From assembly GCA_002428685.1 (NCBI GenBank), contig DIXL01000070.1, positions 1-8,447 of the forward strand: a stretch of DNA of 8,447 nucleotides, given 5' to 3'. Below, piece by piece: positions 1 to 4,483 of the stretch. Source of the DNA: Cloacimonetes bacterium UBA6081 (lineage in GTDB: Bacteria; Cloacimonadota; Cloacimonadia; Cloacimonadales; Cloacimonadaceae). The position numbers were made by a program, and so were the translations under genes. A model generated the notes under the pieces. It was given only the letters and a program-made list of their open reading frames with translations. It did no database searches and was not told the origin of the DNA. Every line of letters begins with the position of its first letter. Position 1 is the stretch's first letter.

Positions 1-24
1 GATAGATTATGTCCAAACTCCAGG

Positions 25-42
25 CGGTGGCTTCAGCCACCG
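25..42. repeat. Short GC-rich hairpin
   Basis: A perfect inverted repeat, CGGTGGC-TTCA-GCCACCG, gives a 7-bp stem with a 4-nt loop. There is no T-tract on either side, so it does not look like an intrinsic terminator. It resembles the small REP-like palindromes found between genes in many bacteria and lies next to a second, unrelated palindrome at 64-131. Seen directly in the sequence; no function is claimed. Confidence 0.6.
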
Positions 43-63
43 TGTTTTGCGGTAATATTATCA

Positions 64-131
64 AGCCCCTTGGGCGACACAATTATAGGTTAGGCAAACA
101 GATACGATATTTGTGTCGCCCCTGAAGGGCT
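64..131. repeat. Interrupted inverted repeat (REP-like)
   Basis: GGGCGACACAA at 72-82 pairs perfectly with TTGTGTCGCCC at 111-121. An outer AGCCC/GGGCT pair at 64-68 and 127-131 extends the stem after a small internal bulge. The 28-nt centre is AT-rich. The sequence differs from the TTCCCGC-type repeats elsewhere in the window, so it represents a separate repeat family. It lies beyond the 3' end of the GNAT gene and could be a fold in that transcript's 3' end or simply a dispersed repeat. Confidence 0.6.
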
Positions 132-191
132 AAACACAATCCATCATTCTGCAATGCCAGCATAGGTCACACAAGCCTGTTCCTTGCTTGC

Positions 192-256
192 ATTCCCATA
201 TCATTCCCATATCATTCTCAATATTATTGGGAATGATATGGGAATGATATGGGAAT
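192..256. repeat. 65-bp near-perfect palindrome built of 11-mers
   Basis: The left arm (192-221) and right arm (227-256) are 30 nt each and complementary except for one T/C difference, around a 5-nt centre (TATTA). Each arm is itself made of nearly three tandem copies of an 11-nt unit (ATTCCCATATC and its complement). It sits about 90 bp past the stop codon of the GNAT gene. As RNA it would form a long stable hairpin, so it could protect or end a transcript; as DNA it could extrude a cruciform. It is not followed by a clear T-run in either direction, so it is not called a terminator. Confidence 0.75.
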
Positions 257-312
257 AGGGGCAGGGAGGAATAGCACTCCAATGCTCCTGGGTGGAGTCG
301 TTTCAGCTTACG

Positions 313-444
313 TGTCGTTCCCGCGGAGGCGGGAATCCAGCTCTTATATCAGTTCTGGAAGAACGACAGATAATTGTTTATATAACAACAAATTATATGC
401 CATCCCTTCAGGATTCTGATAGTGCTGGATTCCCGCCTCCGCGG
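313..444 (-). repeat. Dispersed REP-pair (MITE/BIME-like) element, copy 1
   Basis: The element has inverted terminal hairpins: one at 313-341 (TGTCGTTCCCGCGGAGGCGG onward) and its inverted partner at 424-444. The linker is AT-rich. Read on the minus strand, the linker aligns with those of the copies at 3601, 3845 and 4090 (shared blocks such as GAGGGATGACA-like, AATT, GTTATCT-like and CAGAACTTATAA-like), so it is an inverted, diverged member of the same family. Its high-coordinate end lacks the last ~8 nt (GAACGACA) of the terminal repeat and joins directly to GNAT coding sequence. No transposase is present. The architecture suggests a non-autonomous element; the family name is inferred. Confidence 0.75.
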
Positions 445-930
445 ATCCAGTTCTATTGCCTGCAAAGCTGGAGAAAACAAGCCATCAGCAGTCCGGATGC
501 CATAGTTTTCCCCTGCCACAAAACCGAACCTGCAATAATAGGCAGGATATCCATAGATTATTAGTATCTTATGCCCCATTTTACCTGCCAGAGCCTTGGT
601 GTGGGTTATTAAAGCCGAGCCAATTCCTCTGCCCTGATACGAAGGTAAAACGCTAACCGGGCCAAAGGTAATTACTTTATGGGTAAATCCTGTGTTGTCT
701 TTAAGTGTGGATAACGCATACATAATATGCCCCACGATCTTGCCATCCGCAATGGCCTCAAAGTCCAGCTCTGCAAGATAATCGGGAGAATTCTTCAGCA
801 TGTGGGCAAGGTAGTGTTCGTTGCAGCCTGGAACATGCACATTCCAGAAGGCTTCACGGGTAAGCCATACAATTTCCCTGTAGTCTTGCTGCGTGGTTTT
901 CCTGAGAATTGGGCTTGGTTTTTCTTTCAT
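349..930 (-). CDS. GNAT family N-acetyltransferase, C-terminus replaced by repeat element
   Basis: The protein is predicted to transfer an acetyl group from acetyl-CoA to an unknown amine substrate in the cytoplasm. In the 193-residue protein, residues ~7-160 fit the GNAT fold: an N-terminal RKTTQQDYREI segment, an IVGHIMY strand (~65-71), then GPVSVLPSYQGRGIG (~90-104) carrying the acetyl-CoA-binding Q/R-x-x-G-x-G motif, and the IIYGYPAYYCRFGF region (~124-137) typical of the YhbS-like group. The start is the ATG at 930, because GGAG lies 7 nt upstream; an in-frame TTG four codons earlier lacks this support. From about residue 163 (after AIELDP) the reading frame runs through the REP-pair element, giving RRRESS and a ~30-residue foreign tail. 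Relatives normally continue with a native C-terminal strand, so the gene is probably truncated. Whether it still works is unknown. Confidence 0.8.
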   Translation of the reverse strand: MKEKPSPILRKTTQQDYREIVWLTREAFWNVHVPGCNEHYLAHMLKNSPDYLAELDFEAIADGKIVGHIMYALSTLKDNTGFTHKVITFGPVSVLPSYQGRGIGSALITHTKALAGKMGHKILIIYGYPAYYCRFGFVAGENYGIRTADGLFSPALQAIELDPRRRESSTIRILKGWHIICCYINNYLSFFQN

Positions 931-965
931 ATTTTGCTCCAATATCTATGGGTTATATCTTGCTT

Positions 966-1032
966 TCAGGCAGTTATCTTTTTTTTTAAGAATTTAAACC
1001 GGGCTGGATTCCCGCCTCCGCGGGAACGACAT
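966..1032. repeat. Half-copy of the REP-pair element
   Basis: GGCAGTTATCTT (969-980) followed by a degenerate linker and the inverted terminal hairpin (1001-1032, GGCTGGATTCCCGCCTCCGC onward to GAACGACA) matches the right half of the 138-bp element seen at 3601-3738. The left hairpin and left linker are missing. It lies between the GNAT start and the 15-bp tandem array, 36 bp upstream of the GNAT start codon, so it may carry or disrupt that gene's promoter region. Confidence 0.7.
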
Positions 1033-1050
1033 TGCAATGTTGGAAGGCAC

Positions 1051-1245
1051 TCCCTTGCGAAGCTCTCCCTTACGAAGCTCTCCCTTACGCAGTTCTCCCT
1101 TACGCAGTTCTCCCTTACGTAGTTCTCCCTTGCGCAGCTCTCCCTTACGCAGTTCTCCCTTACGCAGCTCTCCCTTGCGCAGCTCTCCCTTACGAAGCTC
1201 TCCCTTACGAAGTTCTCCCTTACGCAGTTCTCCCTTGCAAAACTC
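1051..1245. repeat. 15-bp tandem array, 13 units
   Basis: Thirteen uninterrupted 15-bp units follow the plus-strand consensus TCCCTTRCGNAGYTC. Twelve units vary at only three columns (positions 7, 10 and 13); the unit beside the hemolysin III stop (1231-1245) is more diverged. On the minus strand, in the same frame as the hemolysin III gene, the twelve units read ELRKG and all variation is synonymous. On the plus strand one frame reads PLRSS, again with all variation synonymous. The array abuts the TGA at 1246-1248 with no spacer. A 94-codon plus-strand reading frame (1037-1321) spans it, but it lacks a ribosome binding site and runs antisense into the hemolysin III gene, so it is not called as a gene. 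Confidence 0.9.
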
Positions 1246-1917
1246 TCACCTCAAAAGCTGCAACATCCCAAAGAAATGGCAGATCGATCCACCCAGCACA
1301 AACAAATGCCACACGCTGTGATGATAGGGCATTTTCTTGGCTACGTAAAAGATAACCCCCAGGGTATAAGCCAAGCCTCCAAACAGCATCCACCTTAAGA
1401 AAGTGGGAGGAACTACATTTAGTAGCGGCTTTATGGCTATCACAATCATCCAGCCCATCAGAATGTAAACTATTACAGACAGATATCTTAGCTTACGCAT
1501 GGCAAAGATTTCCAAGTTTACCCCGATAATGGTTAAGCCCCAAATTATTCCAAACAGCGTCCAGCCCCAGCCACCCCGCATGGTTCCAATGGTTACAGGA
1601 GTGTAGGTTCCGGCAATCAGCAAAAAAATGGAAGAGTGATCCAAAATGCGGAAAAAGCGTTTCACTCTGGGTTGCGGAAAGCTGTGATACAGAGTGGATG
1701 CCAGATACAAGATGATCATTGTAGCCCCATAGATGCTAAACGACACTACTTTCCACGCATCGCTTTGCCTGGCCGCAAACACCACCAGAATAACCAAAGC
1801 GGCTATGGATAAGCCTACTCCAGTCCCGTGAGTGATAGCGTTGGCAATTTCCTCCCCCAAGCTTTGTTTAGGGCTAAGGGGAATTCTGTCCAGAAAACTC
1901 TGTTTTGTAGTATTCAT
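1246..1917 (-). CDS. Hemolysin III family (PAQR/TrhA-type) membrane protein
   Basis: This is a 223-residue integral inner-membrane protein of the hemolysin III/YqfA branch of the PAQR superfamily, with about seven hydrophobic segments (roughly 36-48, 57-77, 95-110, 118-134, 147-162, 173-191, 203-220). Family signatures are visible: EEIANAITHGTG (22-33), S74-x-x-x-H78 in STLYHSF, LDHSSIFLLIAGTYTP (92-107), and H200-x-x-x-H204 followed by H214 in the last segment. These histidines match the predicted metal-binding set of PAQR proteins. Despite the name, direct haemolytic activity is not established for most members; bacterial relatives are linked to membrane fluidity and lipid homeostasis. The ATG at 1917 is preceded by AGGA about 9 nt upstream. 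The length is normal for the family. The gene lies ~100 nt after trmFO on the same strand, so co-transcription is possible. Its stop codon directly borders the 15-bp array, which continues in the same frame. Confidence 0.93.
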   Translation of the reverse strand: MNTTKQSFLDRIPLSPKQSLGEEIANAITHGTGVGLSIAALVILVVFAARQSDAWKVVSFSIYGATMIILYLASTLYHSFPQPRVKRFFRILDHSSIFLLIAGTYTPVTIGTMRGGWGWTLFGIIWGLTIIGVNLEIFAMRKLRYLSVIVYILMGWMIVIAIKPLLNVVPPTFLRWMLFGGLAYTLGVIFYVAKKMPYHHSVWHLFVLGGSICHFFGMLQLLR

Positions 1918-2018
1918 GTTTGGCTTTCCTATCTTTTTTCTTTGAGGGTGCTAAGATTCAGTTCAATCTGGGTAGCTCAAGACTTTCTAAGCATAGAAAA
2001 TGCATTTACCGAATCCAG

Positions 2019-3341
2019 TCAAGCGGAATAATCCCCATCCGCAGCATTATTACATCCCAAAGCTGCCAAAGACCTTTGCGAAAACATCTGTTTCTTGGCT
2101 TTTTTGTCTTTGGGCTCGTTTCCCAAGCGGGGTAGGATACCAAAATTGGCATTTATCGGCTGAAACTTTCTCTCGCTGGTGGTGCATAGATGTCGCCAAA
2201 GCTGGCCTATAATTGTTTCTGCGGGAAGGGATCGTAACCCCTCAGCTATCACCTTGGCCACCACAAGCCCGCTGCCGATGCATTCCACATAGCCTTCCAC
2301 TCCGGCAAGCTGTCCGGCTAAATAGATGTGGGGCAGAGCTTTGAAGCTAAAATCTTCCTTCAACAATGCCGGTGAATTCAAATATGCATTACGGTGAATA
2401 GAGCCAAAGCGCAGGAACTCCGCATTTTCCAAGCCCGGAATCAAGCGAAAGATAGCTTTCTGTGCACCATAACGCAGCATGGTTTGGCAGCCTACGAGGT
2501 TGTAGGCGGTTTTGTCTGCGTTTTCCGCTCTAAGCTGCAAAACAGCATAGGGCTTTTTGCCATCGGGGGTCTCCAAGCCCATGGGTTTCATAACCCCATG
2601 GCGCAATGTATCCACACCTCTTCTGGCAAGCTCTTCAATCGGCATGCAGTTTTCGTAAAAGTTGAATTTCAGCCCTGCAAAAAACTCGTTCTCAAACTCA
2701 TGCGCCGCATGCTTTTCGCCCTGTAGCAAAGCCTCTACAAAGCTTAAGTACTCCTCTTTTGTAAAGGCGCAGTTCAAATAATCCGCATCACCTTTGTCAT
2801 AGCGGTCTTTTTTATAAATTCTGCTGTAATCTATGCTGGTTTCTTCTATAATGGGTGCGATGGCATCAAAGAAAAACAGGTGTTTTTCACCCAAAACTTG
2901 GCTAAGGGTTTGCATCATGGCGTCACTCGTTAATGGCCCGGTTGCCAGAATAGTTTTCACCTCTGGCAAGATGCAGATTTCCTGTCTGATTAGCTCTATG
3001 TTTGGCTCTGCGGAAATGGAAGCTTCCACCTTTTGGGCAAAAAGGTCTCTATCCACTGCCAATGCTTGTCCGGCCGGGACTTTGCAGCTATCTGCTATAT
3101 GTAAAAGCTGCCCGCCCAAGGCATTTATTTCTGCTTTTAACAGCCCGGAAGCTGTGTCCAACCTGGTGGATTTCAGCGAATTACTGCATACCAATTCTGC
3201 CAGATATGCGGTGCTATGTGCCGGAGTTTGCTTTTCGGGACGCATTTCATAAAGCAAAACCATCCAGCCTGCTTTGGCAAGGTAAAGGGCAGCTTCGCAT
3301 CCAGCCAAGCCTCCGCCGATAATTATTATTTCTTTATTCAT
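2019..3341 (-). CDS. trmFO: TrmFO: folate- and FAD-dependent tRNA m5U54 methyltransferase
   Basis: The enzyme makes 5-methyluridine at position 54 of the tRNA T-loop in the cytoplasm, using 5,10-methylenetetrahydrofolate as carbon donor and reduced FAD (formerly Gid). The 440-residue length is typical. It opens with the dinucleotide-binding motif IIIIGGGLAGCEAALYLA (5-22), then EMRP (32-35) and AELVCSNSLKS (48-58), whose Cys52 corresponds to a conserved active-site-region cysteine. DYSRIYKKDRYDKGD (171-185), ENCMPIE (Cys232, the second conserved cysteine), the GLETPDGKKPYAVLQLR block and the C-terminal INANFGILP motif are all present. The start is placed at the ATG at 3341 because the family begins right at MNKEIIIIGGG; the in-frame extension to 3389 adds 16 residues foreign to the family. 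The ribosome binding site is weak. A long repeat-filled leader lies upstream, so it probably has its own promoter. No missing key residue was noticed. Confidence 0.97.
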   Translation of the reverse strand: MNKEIIIIGGGLAGCEAALYLAKAGWMVLLYEMRPEKQTPAHSTAYLAELVCSNSLKSTRLDTASGLLKAEINALGGQLLHIADSCKVPAGQALAVDRDLFAQKVEASISAEPNIELIRQEICILPEVKTILATGPLTSDAMMQTLSQVLGEKHLFFFDAIAPIIEETSIDYSRIYKKDRYDKGDADYLNCAFTKEEYLSFVEALLQGEKHAAHEFENEFFAGLKFNFYENCMPIEELARRGVDTLRHGVMKPMGLETPDGKKPYAVLQLRAENADKTAYNLVGCQTMLRYGAQKAIFRLIPGLENAEFLRFGSIHRNAYLNSPALLKEDFSFKALPHIYLAGQLAGVEGYVECIGSGLVVAKVIAEGLRSLPAETIIGQLWRHLCTTSERKFQPINANFGILPRLGNEPKDKKAKKQMFSQRSLAALGCNNAADGDYSA

Positions 3342-3600
3342 ATCGTGCCATCGCAAGCAAATGGACTTTAAAGTCAAGCTCATTGTCAAGATTTTGGAAT
3401 CTTGCAGGTTTGATGCAAAACGAGAGTGATTCCTTGTTCAATAATTGCAATTTAACCTTTCTGCTTGCGTTATTTTATCCTGTAACACAACGCTCGTTTT
3501 GCATTAAAATCGGAAACGTAAATCCAATAAATCCTGAATTCCTGAAATCCTGAAATCCTTGTTTCGAAAACCGAAGCTCTGACCCAAGACTATACCACAT
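3342..3600. other. trmFO upstream region with 11-bp inverted repeat
   Basis: Gene-free leader on the 5' side of trmFO. TGCAAAACGAG at 3414-3424 is repeated in inverted form (CTCGTTTTGCA) at 3493-3503, 68 nt apart, 73-162 nt upstream of the trmFO start codon. Farther up, 3529-3560 holds a short direct repeat of an AAATCCTG-like unit (about three copies). On the minus strand a TTGACA is present (3384-3389) but no good -10 element stands at 16-18 nt, so no promoter is called. Confidence 0.45.
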
Positions 3601-3738
3601 TGTCGTTCCCGCGGAGGCGGGAATCCAGCCCTGAAGAATCCCAGAGGGATGACAGATATATAATTGGAATATAGGCAGTTATCTTCCGTTCCTACAGAAC
3701 TTATAAAGGGCTGGTTTCCCGCCTCCGCGGGAACGACA
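3601..3738 (+). repeat. REP-pair element, copy 2
   Basis: A 138-bp element bounded by TGTCGTTCCCGCGGAGGCGG (start) and its inverse ending CGCGGGAACGACA. Each end folds alone into a 7-bp hairpin (TTCCCGC-GGAG-GCGGGAA), and the two ends can pair with each other. The inner end motifs differ slightly (GAATCCAGCCC against GGGCTGGTTTC). The ~80-nt linker is AT-rich and lacks any coding potential I recognise. This copy begins the tandem 244-bp array. Confidence 0.85.
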
Positions 3739-3844
3739 AACAGTTTTGCCTATGTGCAACAATCTTTACTAAATAATGAGCAAGAATTCTTTGAATAGCT
3801 CTTGCATAATTGCCTCTTACTACCTGAAAACCAGTTCCCACCGT

Positions 3845-3982
3845 TGTCGTTCCCGCGGAGGCGGGAATCCAGCCCTGAAGAATCCCAGAGGGATGACAGA
3901 TATATAATTGGAAGATAGGCAGTTATCTTCCGTTCCTACAGAACTTGTAAAGGGCTGGTTTCCCGCCTCCGCGGGAACGACA
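3845..3982 (+). repeat. REP-pair element, copy 3
   Basis: A 138-bp copy nearly identical to copy 2, with only a few substitutions (for example GGAAGATAGG for GGAATATAGG, and CTTGTAAAG for CTTATAAAG). It is the second member of the tandem 244-bp array, so it probably arose by segmental duplication and not by a separate insertion. Confidence 0.85.
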
Positions 3983-4089
3983 AACAGTTTTGCCTATGTG
4001 CAACAATCTCTACTAAATAATGAGTAAGAATTCTTTGAATAGCTCGTTGCATAATTGCCTCTTACTACCTGAAAACCAGTTCCCACCGT

Positions 4090-4228
4090 TGTCGTTCCCG
4101 CGGAGGCGGGAATCCAGCCCTAAAGAATCCCAGAGGGATGACAGATATATAATTGGAATATAGGCAGTTATCTTCCGTTTCTACAGAACTTGTAAAGGGG
4201 CTGGTTTCCCGCCTCCGCGGGAACGACA
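4090..4228 (+). repeat. REP-pair element, copy 4
   Basis: A 139-bp copy in the third unit of the tandem array. It differs from copies 2 and 3 by a few changes, including CTAAAGAAT, GTTTCTACAG and one extra G before CTGG. Both terminal hairpins are intact. Confidence 0.85.
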
Positions 4229-4301
4229 AACAGTTTTGCCTATGTGCAACAATCTCTACTAAATAATGAGCAAGAATTCTTTGAAAAGCTCGTTGAATAA
4301 A

Positions 4302-4379
4302 CCAAACAGGTGTCATCGCTCTTTTTTGGGTCAAACAGGTGTCATCGCTCTTTTGGGTCAAACAGGTCTCCTCGATCTA
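4302..4379. repeat. Three direct repeats of 27-29 bp
   Basis: CAAACAGGTGTCATCGCTCT begins at 4303 and again at 4332. A degenerate third copy starts at 4359 (CAAACAGGTCTCCTCGATCT). Copies 1 and 2 are each followed by a T-run and GGGT. The periods of 29 and 27 bp differ because of T-run length. There is no unique spacer between copies, so this is not a CRISPR array. It begins where the third 244-bp unit decays. Confidence 0.8.
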
Positions 4380-4483
4380 AAAACAGTCTTTCATGTTTCT
4401 TGGGGCGGTGATAGCCAGAGATAAGTTCTGAGATGTTGTGCGCTAAACATCCGTTTTCGCCTTTATAACTTGTGCTGCACAGT
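4380..4483. other. 3' flank of the exported-protein gene
   Basis: About 100 nt downstream of the 842-residue protein's stop codon. I see no hairpin followed by a T-run on the minus strand, so no intrinsic terminator can be called. A minus-strand frame without stops or a plausible start codon crosses it and is treated as chance or decayed sequence. Confidence 0.4.

Larger units (their letters stand above)
1..312. other. Gene-free repeat-rich flank
   Basis: No convincing coding region is seen on either strand here. The stretch holds three distinct palindromes (25-42, 64-131, 192-256) and borders the dispersed element that starts at 313. No tRNA-like cloverleaf was recognised. The next gene on the left would lie outside the window. 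Confidence 0.6.
3601..4298. repeat. 244-bp tandem repeat, about 2.9 copies
   Basis: Unit starts at 3601, 3845 and 4090 give periods of 244 and 245 bp. Each unit is one 138-bp REP-pair element plus a ~106-bp spacer (3739-3844, 3983-4089, and a partial 4229-4298). The spacer carries AACAGTTTTGCCTATGTGC, ACTAAATAATGAG and AAGAATTCTTTGAA in all copies. The units differ by only a few percent, so the amplification is recent or is being homogenised. A minus-strand reading frame (4361-4065) crosses it but depends on a TTG start and repeat sequence and is not considered a gene. Confidence 0.9.

Noticed and set aside
192..256. Intrinsic terminator for the GNAT transcript
   Set aside because: The stem is long and AT-containing and has no T-run following it on the minus strand; the sequence alone does not support termination.
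1037..1321. Plus-strand 94-codon frame encoding PLRSS repeats, a possible repeat protein gene
   Set aside because: There is no ribosome binding site, its 3' end runs antisense through the hemolysin III gene, and its body is entirely tandem repeat. It is kept only as a repeat, with the coding question raised as a finding.
3342..3389. Longer trmFO start adding 16 residues (MTMSLTLKSICLRWHD)
   Set aside because: The family begins at the FAD-binding MNKEIIIIGGG, and the extension has no family resemblance.
3601..4298. Possible CRISPR-like or integron-like array because of regularly spaced palindromes
   Set aside because: The sequence between the palindromes is itself repeated nearly identically, so it is a tandem duplication and not a set of unique spacers or cassettes. 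No associated genes are present.
4065..4361. Minus-strand 98-codon frame
   Set aside because: It starts at a TTG inside the 27-29 bp repeats and is made of repeat and terminal-hairpin sequence (FPRRRETS, AGFPPPRER). It has no family resemblance.
4302..4379. Possible CRISPR array
   Set aside because: The repeats are directly adjacent without unique spacers, and there are only three copies with unequal periods.
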